Positions 41,813-52,109 of a DNA stretch of 64,000 nt are shown here, in pieces. Every line of letters begins with the position of its first letter. Positions within the stretch are counted from its first letter, which is position 1. This stretch comes from Haloplanus aerogenes (lineage in GTDB: Archaea; Halobacteriota; Halobacteria; Halobacteriales; Haloferacaceae): positions 2,356,001 to 2,420,000 of the forward strand of contig NZ_CP034145.1 of assembly GCF_003856835.1 (NCBI RefSeq), written 5' to 3'. The position numbers and the translations under genes are program-made. The notes beneath the pieces are model-generated. The model saw nothing but the letters and a program-made list of their open reading frames with translations, ran no database searches and was not told the DNA's origin.

Positions 41813-44587
41813 ATGGCAAACGTCTACGAGACGGGAGAGGAGGTGTTCGAGCGCATAGACGATGCGTTCATCGCACTGGACGCCGAGTGGCGATTCACCT
41901 ACCTGAACGAGCGAGCGGAGGAGGTACTCGATCTCACGGGAGAGGACGTCGTCGGTGTCAGCGTCTGGGAGGCGTTTCCGGAGGCCGTCGGCACCTCGTT
42001 TCAGTACGAGTACGAGCGGGCGATGGAGACACAGGAGTCGGTGTCGTTCGAGGAGTACTACGCCCCGCTCGAGAAGTGGTTCTCGGTCACCGCCTACCCG
42101 TCCGAGACGGGACTGTCGGTGTACTTCCGGGACGTGACCGAGCGACGAGAGCGTGATCGCGAACTCGAACGGTACGAGTCCATCGTCGAGACCGTGCAGG
42201 ACGGCATCTACGTCGTGAACGACGAGGGACGGTTCACGATGGTCAACGACGCCTACGCCGAGATGGTCGGCTACGACCGGGACGAACTCATCGGATCACA
42301 CGTCTCGCTCGTCGTGGACGAGGCGACGGCACACGACGCCGCCACACTCGAAGCGGAACTCGCAGCGGGCACGCGATCGACGGCGACGATGACGGCGACG
42401 CTCGAATGCGCGGATGGGGGATCGATCGAAGCCGAGGCGACCTTCTCGCTCTTGCCAGACGGGGACCGCGTGGGCGTCGTCAGAGACGTGACCAGACGGC
42501 GGGCGCGCGAGCGGAAACTCGAACTGTTCGAACGGATCATCGAGACGGTCGAGGACGGGATCTACGCCGTCGACGACGACGCGGAGTTCATCGTCGTCAA
42601 CGACGCCTTCTGCGAGATGACGGACTACGACCGGGACGAACTGCTCGGTCGACACGTGACGACGGTCAAAGACGCGTGGGTCAGCGAACGAGCCAAACGG
42701 CTCACTGCGGACGTGCAGGCCGGCGACCGCGGGGAGGGTGTGATCGAGTTCGAACTGGAGACCAGCGACGGCGAACGCCTCCCCGTCGAGAGCCGACTGG
42801 TGCCCTTTACCCTCGACGACGGAATCGGCCGCTGTGGTGTCGTCCGCGACGTGTCCGACCGCAAGGCGCGCGAACAGGAGTTGCGAGACCGGATCCGACA
42901 GCAGGAGGTCGTGACCGAACTCGGCAAACACGCGCTGGAGACACAGGACATCGATACGCTGATGGCCGAGGCGGTGCGGCTGGTTTCCGAGACGCTCGGT
43001 ACCGACTACGGCAAGGTACTCGACCTCGACGCCGAGGCCGGGGAACTCCTCCTCCGGCAAGGTACCGGGTGGGACGAGGGCGTCGTGGGCGAGGCGACCG
43101 TCTCCGCGGTCGACCGGAACTCGCAGGCCGCACACACGCTCGAAGCCACCCATCCCATCGTCGTCGAAGATATAGCCGCAGAGACGCGGTTCAACGGCCC
43201 CGACCTCCTCACGGACCACGACGTGAAAAGCGGCATCAGCACGATCATCGGCCCCACGGACGACCCGTGGGGCATCCTCGGCACCCACGACACCGAGCGC
43301 CGCGACTTCTCGGAACACGACGTGACCTTCGTCCGGTCGGTAGCGAACATCCTCGCGGCGGCCATCGGCCGGCAGCGGAGCGAGGAGGCACTCCGCCGCC
43401 AGCACGAACGGCTGTCGGCGCTCAACGACATTAACTCGCTCGTTCACGGCCTCTCGGAGTCGATGTTCGGGCTCTCGACACAGGAAAATATCAAACAACT
43501 GATCTGCGACCGCCTCGCCGAATCCGACTCCTACGCGTTCGCGTGGATCGGCATCCTCGACGACGGCGAAATCCTGACCGACGCCGAGGCGGGTATCGAC
43601 GACTACCTCGACGACCTGACGCTCGAAGTCGGGCAGTCGCCGGACGAACGGGGGCCGACCATCCGAGCCCACCAGACGGGCGAGATACAGGTCGTCCAGA
43701 GCGTGGACGACGACCCGCGATACGAACCGTGGCGTGACCGTGCCGAGGAGTACGGCTACCGCGCCTCGGCATCGGTGCCCATCGGCGACGGGGGCGAGTT
43801 CTACGGCACGCTCAACCTCTACTCCAACCGGGTGGGCGCGTTCAACGACGAGGAACGTGACGCGCTGCAACGGCTCGGCTCCATCGTCGCGTACGCCCTC
43901 TCGTCGGTCGAGCGCGACCGCGAACTCCAGCGCGAACGCAACCGGCTGGAGTTCATGAACCGCCTGCTCCGGCACAACCTGCTCAACAGTCTCAACGTGG
44001 TGGACGCACGACTGGAGATGCTCGACGGCCGCGTCGACTTCGAGGTGAGCGACCACCTGCAAACCGCCATCGACCGCACCAACGAGATGAGCGAGTTCGT
44101 CGAGATGGTCCGCGAAGTGACGAACGTCATCGGCAGCAGCGACGAACAGGAACTCGGACCGGTCGACATCGAGGACGTGGTCACGAGCCACGTCGAGCGG
44201 ACGCGAGATAGCTATCCCGCGGCCGAGATTCATCTCGACCCGGTTCCCGAGGTCGACATCGTGGCCGACGACCTGATCGGCGAAGTCCTCGACAACGTCC
44301 TCGTCAACGCGGTCCAGCACAACCCGGACCCAGCACCGACGGTCTGGGTGGAGGTGACGACCGACGACGACGAGGTGGTCGTGACGGTGGCGGACGACGG
44401 TCCGGGGATTCCCGACGACGAGAAAGCGGATATCTTCGGTCGCGACGCGAAGACCTTCGACGATCCGAGCGCGGGATTCGGGCTCTATCTGGTCAAGGAG
44501 ATTCTAGATTCGTACGGCGGCCGGATCACGGTCGAGGACAACCAGCCACAGGGTTCGCGCTTCCGACTCGTGTTTCAGCGTGTCTGA
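41813..44587 (+). CDS. Large PAS-PAS-PAS-GAF-GAF histidine kinase
   Basis: A 924-residue soluble sensor kinase. Three PAS domains lie at about 5-112, 118-232 and 238-352 (for example DAFIALDAEWRFTYLNERAE, VQDGIYVVNDEGRFTMVNDA, VEDGIYAVDDDAEFIVVNDA). Two GAF domains are at about 365-530 and 545-705. The kinase core has H721 in LRHNLLNSLNVVDARLEM. HATPase motifs are VLDNVLVNAVQHN (N), VADDGPGIPDDEKADIF (G1) and SAGFGLYLVKEILDSYGGRI (G2). It starts 167 bases after the broken receiver gene on the same strand; that receiver may be its former partner. Confidence 0.93.
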   Translation: MANVYETGEEVFERIDDAFIALDAEWRFTYLNERAEEVLDLTGEDVVGVSVWEAFPEAVGTSFQYEYERAMETQESVSFEEYYAPLEKWFSVTAYPSETGLSVYFRDVTERRERDRELERYESIVETVQDGIYVVNDEGRFTMVNDAYAEMVGYDRDELIGSHVSLVVDEATAHDAATLEAELAAGTRSTATMTATLECADGGSIEAEATFSLLPDGDRVGVVRDVTRRRARERKLELFERIIETVEDGIYAVDDDAEFIVVNDAFCEMTDYDRDELLGRHVTTVKDAWVSERAKRLTADVQAGDRGEGVIEFELETSDGERLPVESRLVPFTLDDGIGRCGVVRDVSDRKAREQELRDRIRQQEVVTELGKHALETQDIDTLMAEAVRLVSETLGTDYGKVLDLDAEAGELLLRQGTGWDEGVVGEATVSAVDRNSQAAHTLEATHPIVVEDIAAETRFNGPDLLTDHDVKSGISTIIGPTDDPWGILGTHDTERRDFSEHDVTFVRSVANILAAAIGRQRSEEALRRQHERLSALNDINSLVHGLSESMFGLSTQENIKQLICDRLAESDSYAFAWIGILDDGEILTDAEAGIDDYLDDLTLEVGQSPDERGPTIRAHQTGEIQVVQSVDDDPRYEPWRDRAEEYGYRASASVPIGDGGEFYGTLNLYSNRVGAFNDEERDALQRLGSIVAYALSSVERDRELQRERNRLEFMNRLLRHNLLNSLNVVDARLEMLDGRVDFEVSDHLQTAIDRTNEMSEFVEMVREVTNVIGSSDEQELGPVDIEDVVTSHVERTRDSYPAAEIHLDPVPEVDIVADDLIGEVLDNVLVNAVQHNPDPAPTVWVEVTTDDDEVVVTVADDGPGIPDDEKADIFGRDAKTFDDPSAGFGLYLVKEILDSYGGRITVEDNQPQGSRFRLVFQRV

Positions 44588-44651
44588 TCGACTGCGCCGT
44601 GGATGGTGTCGACGCGGGACCCAGTCACTCGCCACGAGCGAGTCCGGGGAG

Positions 44652-46433
44652 TCACTGGTCGCGAAGCCGTTCGCCCTCGTCCAACGTGCCAGTCTCCTCG
44701 AAGAAGGCCTCGATGAGTTCGATCTTCGCGCCGCGGAGGTGTTCGTGCAGCGTCGGCGGCGCCAGATCCAGCGAGTCGGCGATTTCCTTGGCCGTCGACT
44801 CCCGCGGCCACGCGAAATAGCCCGCGGCGTAGGCGGCCTCGAGGATCGAGTACTGCCGGTCGGTGAGACGGTTCTCCAGCGACTGCCGGAAGCTCTCGGT
44901 CGACTGGAAGTCCCGCTCGATTTCGCGTTTCGCCACGAGATCGATATCGTCGAACCGCTCCTGAATCGTATCGGCGACCGTCCGAACGTCCGTATCGGGG
45001 GCGACGGTCGCCGCGATGTGCCCCTGTCCCTCGTCGATCCGCATGGATTCCACGTTCGCCCCGGCGTCGATCAGGGAGAGGACGACCGTCGAATCCGAGA
45101 CGCGACACTCGTAGAGGTTCTGCTCGTTCGACTCGCCGATGCCCCGGACTTTCTCGAATTCCGGAATCCCCGTCGCGGCGTCCAGAAAGGCTTCCGTCGT
45201 CGTCCCGGTGACCTCGACGTAGCTCGTGAGTTCGCCGTTGGCCGCGGGGACGAAACTCTTGAGTTCGATACGTGACTCCGTCTCCGCCGACAGCGACACG
45301 AAGATGTCCGACCGGTCCTGCACGTCGAATTCCAGTTCGACGACCGTATCGGAGAGCATCAACTTCTTGTGTTCGACGGAGTTGATCGCGTTGGCGACGC
45401 TGTCGCCGAGTTCGGAAAGGACGGTTATTTCGCGTTCGTCGAACACGTCAGCCTCGGTCGTGCAGACGTTGAGAACGCCGTAGACGGTGTCGCGGTAGGT
45501 GAGCGGGACGACCGCCCCCGCTTCGAATCGGTCGTGACTGTCGGCCGACCCGATCGGGTCGAGCATCTGCCGGCTCCGGTCGGTCGAGAAGTCGTCGACG
45601 ACCTGCACCTCGCCGGTCGAGACGGCCTCGGCGGCCGGCCCACTGCCGCCGTCGGCGACGGTGTCCTGATTCAGCGTGGCGTCGTCCCTGCACGCCATCA
45701 CGCTCGGCGTCACCTGATCGAAACTGACCGTGTAGTCGCCGATCCACGCCAGTTCGTACGGATCCGAATCGACGAGACGCTCACAGACCGTGCGTTCGAT
45801 CTCCTGCCGACTGGTCGCGACCACGAGCTGTTTGTCGATATCGCGGATGACGGAGGAGATCCGCTGGAGTCGCTGGAGCCGTTCGCGCATATCCCGAATC
45901 CGCTCGGACTCTCGGGCCTGTTCGGCGTCGGCTTCGAGGTCCGCGGCCGCGTCCGGATTGCGGAGGTTCTCCTCGTCTCGCGTCTCCAGCGCGTCTGCTT
46001 TCGACTCCATCGCGAAGAACTCCTGTGCGTCGGCGTCGAACCCCTGCCGCAGGAGTAGGTCGTCGACGGTCTCGCGGAGTTCCGACTGGGTGACCGGCTT
46101 GACCAGATACTCGTCGAACGGTAGTTCGATGATGTCCGTGTCCGGTTCGACGGCAGTGAGCATGGCGACCTGACAGTCGATTCCCCGGTCGCGGATATCC
46201 TCCAGCACACGGTCGCCCGGAATCCCGGGCATTCGCCGATCGAGAAGAACGAGATCGAGACCGTCGTGAATCTGCTCGCGTGCCTGCACGCCACCGTACG
46301 CGGTTTCGACGTCGAAATCCCCCGAGAGCCACAGGCTGTACGTGTCGGCGAGATCCTTGTCGTCGTCGACGATCAGGATCGTGGGTGAGTCCGATGTGTC
46401 CGTGAGTGACTCCGAGACGGTCGTCTTACTCAC
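44652..46433 (-). CDS. Bat-like regulator: receiver-HalX-GAF-HTH_10
   Basis: A 593-residue transcription regulator. Residues 16-130 are a receiver with DDD at 23-25 and D65 in LDLVLLDRRMPGIPGDRVLE. A HalX domain follows (about 118-155, LRETVDDLLLRQGFDADAQE). A coiled segment and a GAF domain (about 210-350; SFDQVTPSVMACRDDATLNQ; VVPLTYRDTVYGVLNVCTTE) come next, then a bacterio-opsin-activator-type domain (360-520) and a C-terminal HTH_10 helix-turn-helix (STAKEIADSLDLAPPTLHEH). GTG 46433 is preferred over an upstream in-frame ATG. It combines phosphorelay input and DNA binding and is probably the output of the kinases around it. Confidence 0.88.
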   Translation of the reverse strand: MSKTTVSESLTDTSDSPTILIVDDDKDLADTYSLWLSGDFDVETAYGGVQAREQIHDGLDLVLLDRRMPGIPGDRVLEDIRDRGIDCQVAMLTAVEPDTDIIELPFDEYLVKPVTQSELRETVDDLLLRQGFDADAQEFFAMESKADALETRDEENLRNPDAAADLEADAEQARESERIRDMRERLQRLQRISSVIRDIDKQLVVATSRQEIERTVCERLVDSDPYELAWIGDYTVSFDQVTPSVMACRDDATLNQDTVADGGSGPAAEAVSTGEVQVVDDFSTDRSRQMLDPIGSADSHDRFEAGAVVPLTYRDTVYGVLNVCTTEADVFDEREITVLSELGDSVANAINSVEHKKLMLSDTVVELEFDVQDRSDIFVSLSAETESRIELKSFVPAANGELTSYVEVTGTTTEAFLDAATGIPEFEKVRGIGESNEQNLYECRVSDSTVVLSLIDAGANVESMRIDEGQGHIAATVAPDTDVRTVADTIQERFDDIDLVAKREIERDFQSTESFRQSLENRLTDRQYSILEAAYAAGYFAWPRESTAKEIADSLDLAPPTLHEHLRGAKIELIEAFFEETGTLDEGERLRDQ

Positions 46434-46573
46434 TGGCCCCCTCCCCCTGCGAAATCGGGCGGCTACTCTCGACAAACGCCCCGGCGGCAACGGTCGTTCG
46501 GACCGAACGGATGCACATTTGGAACGGACCCCCTCACCGTGGATAAACTGTATCTATCCTAATAAGACCCCGC

Positions 46574-48013
46574 CTAATCGGGGGTGCTATCTGGCGGGTC
46601 GGCGAGCGGGAACTCCAAGACGATTTCGGCGCCGCCGCAGTCGCTCTCTCCCGCGCGGACGGTGCCGCCGTAGCCGTCTTCGACGACCTTCCGGGTGAGA
46701 AAGAGACCGAGACCGTGCCCCTCGCCGTCGAACCTGGAGACGCCTTCGTCGAAGATGGACCGATCGATATCGTCCGGGAATCCGGAGCCGTTGTCCGCGA
46801 TCCGCACCGTCGCTACGTCGGCGGTTTCGTCGATCGTGACGCGGACCCGGACCTCGGGCGAGCCGAGATCGGCGTGCTGGACCGCGTTTCGCAACACGTT
46901 CCGGAGACAGACGTGGACGAGGTCGCCGACCTCGATGGTTGCCTCGGGGATCGATCCGACGACCGAGAACGAGGCGTCCGGATACTTTTCACTGGCGCGG
47001 GTGAGCCGCTCGTCGAGCAGGACTTCGAGCCGGTAGGGGCCGACCTCGGCGGTCCCGTCCTCGACCTGTATCTCACGGATCGCTTCGATTCGGTCGAGCA
47101 GGTCGTCGATCCGAGCGTTCGCCGTCTCGTAGTGCTCCCGGCTGGTCTCGGAGCCGTCCGTCTCGACGAGCTCCAGCCGCGCCCGAATCAGGTTGAGGCC
47201 GTTCAGCACCGAGTGCCGGAGGATGCGGTTGAACATCGTCAGCTCCTGCTGCTCGGCGCGCAGCGAGCGCGTCCGCTCGATACCGTCGAGGACGAGGTCG
47301 AGATACCGGCAGAGCGATTCGAGACGCTCGATGGCCGCCGAATCGAGTGCGTGGCTGGTACAGGTCGCTGCCACTACGACCCCGCGGTCACCCACGGGAG
47401 CCTGCACCACGGTCCCCCAGGTCTCGTCGTTCCGTGGGTCGTGTACCTCGTGTCGGATCGAGAGCGTCGGCTCCGCCGAATCGAACGTGATGGATTCGTC
47501 GACGTTCGTCAGGTGGACGCCCTCGTCGACGTGGATCACGACCGCGTCGAAGCCGAAGTCGTCGAGCAGTAGCGCGGCCACGCCGACACAGACCGCCGAC
47601 GCGTCGTCGGCGCCAGCCACCTCCGCGAGTGTGTGGATCAGCTCGTTACCAGCCGTCGCAGAGGCGCCCACGGTGGAGGCGTCCGAGACGACGACGAGCG
47701 CGTGCGCCGAGTCGATCGGCTGGTCGAACGGCCGCACCCGGACGAGATACTCGTCGCCGGTCACGCCGAGTTCGGCGCGCGTTTCCCGCTCGCGGCGGGG
47801 GTGGGCACCGACCCGTTCGACCGGGTCGAATCCGAGTACGGCCCCCAGTGGCTCGTCGTGGACGGCGGATGCCGGGCAGTCGAACGCGTCCGTGAACGCG
47901 CCGTTGACGGTCCGAATCCGCCAGTCGTCGCTCGATACGTCGACGATCGCCATCGCGTCCGTCGCGGCTTCGAACGGGACACGGTGATCGAATTGGTTCT
48001 CGAAGTCGGGCAT
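46574..48013 (-). CDS. Soluble histidine kinase with PAS- and GAF-like sensor
   Basis: A 479-residue kinase. Residues 10-115 form a PAS-like domain (ATDAMAIVDVSSDDWRIRTV; YLVRVRPFDQP). Residues 120-255 form a GAF-like domain (VAALLLDDFGFDAVVIHVDE; WGTVVQAPVGDRGVVVAATC). The H box is RILRHSVLNGLNLIRARLEL with H267. HATPase motifs are CLRNVLRNAVQHADL (N), IADNGSGFPDDIDRSIF (G1) and GHGLGLFLTRKVVEDGYGGT (G2). It lies 140 bases upstream of the Bat-like regulator gene in the same orientation, making a likely kinase-regulator pair. Confidence 0.88.
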   Translation of the reverse strand: MPDFENQFDHRVPFEAATDAMAIVDVSSDDWRIRTVNGAFTDAFDCPASAVHDEPLGAVLGFDPVERVGAHPRRERETRAELGVTGDEYLVRVRPFDQPIDSAHALVVVSDASTVGASATAGNELIHTLAEVAGADDASAVCVGVAALLLDDFGFDAVVIHVDEGVHLTNVDESITFDSAEPTLSIRHEVHDPRNDETWGTVVQAPVGDRGVVVAATCTSHALDSAAIERLESLCRYLDLVLDGIERTRSLRAEQQELTMFNRILRHSVLNGLNLIRARLELVETDGSETSREHYETANARIDDLLDRIEAIREIQVEDGTAEVGPYRLEVLLDERLTRASEKYPDASFSVVGSIPEATIEVGDLVHVCLRNVLRNAVQHADLGSPEVRVRVTIDETADVATVRIADNGSGFPDDIDRSIFDEGVSRFDGEGHGLGLFLTRKVVEDGYGGTVRAGESDCGGAEIVLEFPLADPPDSTPD

Positions 48014-48272
48014 CGTGAATCGCGACAGCCTGCTCGGTCGAACGAAGCGAGACGTGTAACTGACTTCCCGGGTCGGCGGTCGAACGGTCCGTGCTTTCGC
48101 CGGGATTCCGCTCAGCCACACTTAAACTATCGACCTAAGGTACGGGAGGGTGCGGACGCCGACAGCAACGAAAATCGAGCGAGGGTCGGCGCCTCACGGA
48201 GTACGGTACGTCATCCCGGTGTGCCGCCGGACGGGTGGCGACCCACCGGACACGGGTGCCGCAGACCCGCTC

Positions 48273-48354
48273 ATACGGACCGTTGTAAGTCATCACCGGT
48301 GGTTCGCCAGGACAGGTCGGCGAACCACCGGCAAACAGTTACAACGATCTGTAT
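48273..48354. repeat. 82-bp palindromic MITE-like element, copy 2
   Basis: Same family and identical length as copy 1, more diverged: outer arms ATACGGACCGTTGTAA and ATACAGATCGTTGTAA (complement), inner arms ACCGGTGGTTCGCC. The arms have changed together in places (ACCG/CGAT versus TTTA/TAAT in copy 1), keeping the pairing. Its last base lies in the stop codon of cdc48 (TGA at 48354-48356, minus strand). Confidence 0.85.
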
Positions 48355-50624
48355 CAGTGGAACGTCCGACTCGTTTCGGTCTCGCCGCCGATTTCGGGTT
48401 CCTCGTTCGTGAAGCGCTTCTCGATCTCGCGGTAGCGCTCGCGGGTGTCCTCGGTGACGCTCGCGGTCACTTCCTCCAGAGCCTGCTCGAAGTGGTCCAT
48501 CGTGATGCGAACGTTCCCCACGGACTCGTCGATTTCCTCGGGCGAGACGCTGTGGATGAACTCGCGGCTGGCGGCCATGGAGGCCTCGCGGCAGACGGCC
48601 TCGATGTCGGCGCCGACGTAGTTCTCGGTCCGGTGAGCGAGGCTGTCCAGATCCACGTCGTCCGCGAGCGGCTTGTCCCGGGTGTGGACCTCGAAGATGG
48701 CGCGCCGCGCCTCCTCGTCGGGGACGGGCACGTGGACGTGCCGGTCGAGTCGACCGGGGCGCAGGAGTGCCGAGTCGATGAGGTCGGGCCGGTTCGACGT
48801 GGCGATGACGACCACGTCCTCCAGCGTCTCGAGCCCATCGAGTTCCGTCAGCAGTTGCGAGACGACGCGCTCCGAGACGCCGGAGTCGCCGGTGTTGCGG
48901 CCGCGCTCGGTCGCGATGGCGTCGATCTCGTCGAAGAAGATGACGGTCGGCGCGTTCTCGCGGGCCTTGCTGAAGATTTCGCGGACCCCCTTCTCCGATT
49001 CCCCGACGTACTTGTCGAGGAGTTCGGGGCCTTTCACCGAGATGAAGTTGGACTCGGCCTCGTTGGCGACCGCTTTCGCGAGCAAGGTCTTCCCGGTCCC
49101 GGGCGGGCCGTACATGAGGACGCCCTTCGCGGACTCCATGTCCATGGCCTCGAACACCTCGGGATAGTCGAGCGGCCACTGGATCGTCTCGCGGAGGCGC
49201 TCTTTCGTGTCCTCGAGGCCGCCCACGTCCGTCCACGTCACGTCGGGGACTTCGACGAACACCTCGCGGAGCGCCGACGGCTCGATCCCCTTGATCGCCT
49301 CCTGGAAGTCGTCCTGGTCGACTTCGAGGGATTCGAGGATCTCGGCGTCGATCTCCTCGGCGTCGAGGTCGATCTCGGGACGGATACGCCGGAGCGCGTT
49401 CATCGCAGCCTCTTTGGCGAGGCTCTCGATGTCGGCGCCGACGAACCCGTGCGTGGACTCGGCGAACTGCTCGATGTCCACGTCCTCGGCCAGCGGCATG
49501 TTGCGGGTGTGGACCTGCAGGATTTCGCGGCGACCGTCGCGGTCGGGGACGCCGATTTCGATCTCGCGATCGAACCGGCCGCCCCGCCGCAGGGCAGGGT
49601 CGATGGCGTCGACACGGTTGGTCGCGCCGATGACCACGACCTCGCCCCGTTCCTCCAGACCGTCCATCAGCGAGAGCAACTGTGCGACGACGCGGCGTTC
49701 CACGTCACCGCCGGCCTCGCTGCGCTTGGGCGCGATGGAGTCGAGTTCGTCGATGAAGACGATGGCGGGGGCGTTCTCCTCGGCCTCCTCGAAGGCATCG
49801 CGGAGTTGCTCCTCGCTCTCGCCGTAGTATTTCGACATGATCTCCGGGCCGGAGATGGTGTGGAAGTGCGCGTCGATCTCGTTCGCCACCGCCTTGGCGA
49901 TCAGCGTCTTCCCGGTCCCGGGCGGGCCGTGAAGCAGGACGCCCTTGGGCGGGTCGATACCGAGGCGCCGGAACAGTTCGGGGTGGCGCATCGGCAGTTC
50001 GATCATCTCGCGAACCTGTTCGAGTTCGCGGTCGAGGCCGCCGATGTCTTCGTAGGTCACGTCCGGCGTGTCGGCGCGGCCCTCGGCGCCGCCGGTCTCA
50101 CGGATCTGCTCGGCGGGCTTCTCGCTAATCTGGATCTCGGTCGAGTCGGTGACGACGACCGTCCCCGAGGGATCGGTGTCGGCGACCCGCAGCGGGAGCG
50201 CCTGACTCTGGCGGCCGCTCATGAAGCCGAAGCCGAAGGGCACGCGGAGGGTCTGGCCCTTCGTGATCGGTTTGTCGGTCAGCTTGTCACGGAGGTAGTG
50301 GCCGATGTCGCCGCGAATCCCGATCTGCTGGGGGAGCGCGACCGTCACCCGCTCGGCCTGTTTCACGTCGGCTTTCTCGACCTCGACGCGGTCGTCGATG
50401 CCGACGTTCGCCTGCTGGCGGAGCTGGCCGTCGATGCGGATGACGCCGGTCCCCTGATCCTCGGGGTGGCCGGGCCAGACGCGCGCGATGGCAGTACCGT
50501 CCTTGCCTTCGATACGGATGTAGTCGCCGACTTCGAGACCCATCTCGGCGACCGCCGCGCGGTCGATGGCCGCGAGTCCACGGCCGGCGTCTTTCTGCTT
50601 GAGTGGTTTGACGACGAGTTTCAT
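48354..50624 (-). CDS. cdc48: CDC48/p97-type AAA ATPase
   Basis: A 756-residue double-AAA unfoldase. The N domain (1-185) has the CDC48 double-psi barrel fold sequence ([40 protein letters not shown]). D1 has Walker A GPPGTGKT at 233-240 and Walker B VFIDEL at 289-294. D2 has Walker A at 506-513 and Walker B VIFFDEID. Arg fingers lie in the SRH regions ([40 protein letters not shown]). It extracts and unfolds proteins, probably feeding the proteasome. Its start overlaps the Hsp20-like gene by 4 bases, indicating co-translation. Confidence 0.95.
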   Translation of the reverse strand: MKLVVKPLKQKDAGRGLAAIDRAAVAEMGLEVGDYIRIEGKDGTAIARVWPGHPEDQGTGVIRIDGQLRQQANVGIDDRVEVEKADVKQAERVTVALPQQIGIRGDIGHYLRDKLTDKPITKGQTLRVPFGFGFMSGRQSQALPLRVADTDPSGTVVVTDSTEIQISEKPAEQIRETGGAEGRADTPDVTYEDIGGLDRELEQVREMIELPMRHPELFRRLGIDPPKGVLLHGPPGTGKTLIAKAVANEIDAHFHTISGPEIMSKYYGESEEQLRDAFEEAEENAPAIVFIDELDSIAPKRSEAGGDVERRVVAQLLSLMDGLEERGEVVVIGATNRVDAIDPALRRGGRFDREIEIGVPDRDGRREILQVHTRNMPLAEDVDIEQFAESTHGFVGADIESLAKEAAMNALRRIRPEIDLDAEEIDAEILESLEVDQDDFQEAIKGIEPSALREVFVEVPDVTWTDVGGLEDTKERLRETIQWPLDYPEVFEAMDMESAKGVLMYGPPGTGKTLLAKAVANEAESNFISVKGPELLDKYVGESEKGVREIFSKARENAPTVIFFDEIDAIATERGRNTGDSGVSERVVSQLLTELDGLETLEDVVVIATSNRPDLIDSALLRPGRLDRHVHVPVPDEEARRAIFEVHTRDKPLADDVDLDSLAHRTENYVGADIEAVCREASMAASREFIHSVSPEEIDESVGNVRITMDHFEQALEEVTASVTEDTRERYREIEKRFTNEEPEIGGETETSRTFH

Positions 50625-50860
50625 TGGGTTCCCCTCACAACGAGTACGCCGTTGTTCGTGTCAACACTTTCGACTGAACCGGGAACTTCGAACTCCAGTT
50701 CGGTCTCCTCGTCAACGAGCACGATGGCCGTCTCGCCGACGACGTCGACGTCCAGGTGATCGTCGCCGACGCCGAGGTCCGCGGCGATCACCCACTCGTC
50801 CTCGTAGTCGTACCGGCGGACGAACCGCTCGTCTTCACCGGCGTATTGTTGTCTCACCAT
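50621..50860 (-). CDS. Hsp20-like fold small protein (DUF7127-like)
   Basis: A 79-residue acidic protein with the beta-sandwich pattern of Hsp20/alpha-crystallin-like domains: [40 protein letters not shown] and [20 protein letters not shown] followed by VVRGT. It lacks the N- and C-terminal extensions of a full small heat-shock protein. It overlaps cdc48 by 4 bases (ATGA), so the pair is translationally coupled. A role as a substrate adaptor or co-chaperone for CDC48 is a plausible inference. Confidence 0.75.
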   Translation of the reverse strand: MVRQQYAGEDERFVRRYDYEDEWVIAADLGVGDDHLDVDVVGETAIVLVDEETELEFEVPGSVESVDTNNGVLVVRGTQ

Positions 50861-50891
50861 GTTAATTCCTAACCCCAAGTTAGCTATCTAA

Positions 50892-50900
50892 GTATATAAA
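50892..50900 (-). promoter_or_regulatory. TATA box of the hsp20-like/cdc48 operon
   Basis: The minus strand reads TTTATATACTT (complement of AGTATATAAA), a strong archaeal TATA element about 32-40 bases before the ATG at 50860, implying a leader of about 10 bases. Confidence 0.65.
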
Positions 50901-51015
50901 TCTTCTGCCGATGAATCGGGAGACGGGGGCCGTATGGCGAAATTCGGTCACATTGCGGTTCACATATCGACGCCCCGTCGGGCGGGTTTATACCCCTCCC
51001 GACGCTACCGACCGT

Positions 51016-51783
51016 ATGGAGACGGTCACGCACCACGGACGGGAGACGGCGTACCGCCGGCACGACCGCGGCGGCGACGGGGAGCCGATCCTGTTCGTCC
51101 ACGGGAGCGGGGGATCGCACGCAGTCTGGAAGGCACAGGCCCGCCTCGCGGACGCCCGGCCCGTGATCACGCTCGATCTGAGCGGCCACGGAGCGAGCGA
51201 AGACGTGACGGCCGACCCCGGCTACGAGGCGCTCTCGGCGTACGTCGACGACACGCTCGCCGTCGCCGAGGCGACGAACGCGGGAGTCCTCTGTGGCAAC
51301 TCGCTCGGCGGCGCCGTCGTTCTGACGCTCCTTCTCGAACGCGACATCGACCCCGAGGCGGTCGTCCTCGCGGGCACAGGCGCGAAACTAGCCGTCCTCG
51401 ACGACTTGCTCCGGTGGCTCCGGACCGATTTCGAGCGGGCCATCGAGTTTCTCCACGGCCCGGATCGGCTGTTTCACGACCCCGACGACCGACTGCTCGA
51501 AACCTCGCGGGCGGCGTTCGACGACGCGGGGCAGGCCGTGACCCACCGCGACTTCCGAACCTGCCACACCTTCGACGTGCGGGGGCGGCTGGACGAGATT
51601 ACGACGCCCACGCTCGCCGTCGTGGGCGAGTACGACGCGCTCACGCCGCCGTGGTACCACGAGGCGCTCGCGGCGCGGATGCCGGACTGCGAGTGGACGA
51701 CCCTCGACGACGCGGCCCACCTCGCCATGCTGGAGCGGCCCGAGGCGTTCAACGACGCGCTCACGAACTTCCTGGAGGAGTGA
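51016..51783 (+). CDS. Alpha/beta-fold hydrolase
   Basis: A 255-residue soluble alpha/beta hydrolase. PILFVHGSGGSHAVW is the oxyanion strand (HGSGG). The nucleophile elbow is LCGNSLGGAVVL with the Ser in GNSLGG, the acid is in LAVVGEYDALTP, and the His is in LDDAAHLAMLERPEAFN. All catalytic residues are in place and length is normal. ATG 51016 follows a short leader. Substrate (ester, lactone or halide) is not determinable. Confidence 0.88.
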   Translation: METVTHHGRETAYRRHDRGGDGEPILFVHGSGGSHAVWKAQARLADARPVITLDLSGHGASEDVTADPGYEALSAYVDDTLAVAEATNAGVLCGNSLGGAVVLTLLLERDIDPEAVVLAGTGAKLAVLDDLLRWLRTDFERAIEFLHGPDRLFHDPDDRLLETSRAAFDDAGQAVTHRDFRTCHTFDVRGRLDEITTPTLAVVGEYDALTPPWYHEALAARMPDCEWTTLDDAAHLAMLERPEAFNDALTNFLEE

Positions 51784-51835
51784 CGCCGTCGTCGAAACCG
51801 CCACACATTACCCCTTCGACCCCGAACCGACGGGC

Positions 51836-52072
51836 GTGCCACACCGCGTCGAACGAACCGACCCCGACGGCGTCGACTTCGGGTGGGTGATGCAGGTGAC
51901 GTTCGTCGCGACCATCGTCGCCGGCGCGCCGCTCGTGGCCCTCCTCTCGACGACGACGACGCTCCCGACGTGGGGCGCCCGCGCCGCCTTCGCCATCCGC
52001 GTTGGAGCGCTCGTCTGGTTCGTCACCGCACTGCTCGCGTATGCCTACGCCCGTCGGACGGCGGACGAGTAG
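51836..52072 (+). CDS. Small two-helix membrane protein (DUF5822-like)
   Basis: A 78-residue protein from GTG 51836. An N-terminal polar part with PHRVERTDPDGVDFGWVMQV precedes helix 1 (TFVATIVAGAPLVALLSTTT) and helix 2 (ALVWFVTALLAYAYARRTAD). I recall the motif DP.GVDFGWVMQ.TF as a haloarchaeal conserved family (DUF5822). It lies between the hydrolase and the eIF2B-like gene on the same strand. Function unknown. Confidence 0.75.
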   Translation: MPHRVERTDPDGVDFGWVMQVTFVATIVAGAPLVALLSTTTTLPTWGARAAFAIRVGALVWFVTALLAYAYARRTADE

Positions 52073-52109
52073 CCGGAACCTCTTTGCCGCCGACACGACA
52101 CCTCTCGGT

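Noticed and set aside
46574-48013. Considered whether this kinase lacks a sensor and is only a HATPase protein
   Set aside because: Residues 10-255 show PAS- and GAF-like strand patterns, so a sensor region is likely.
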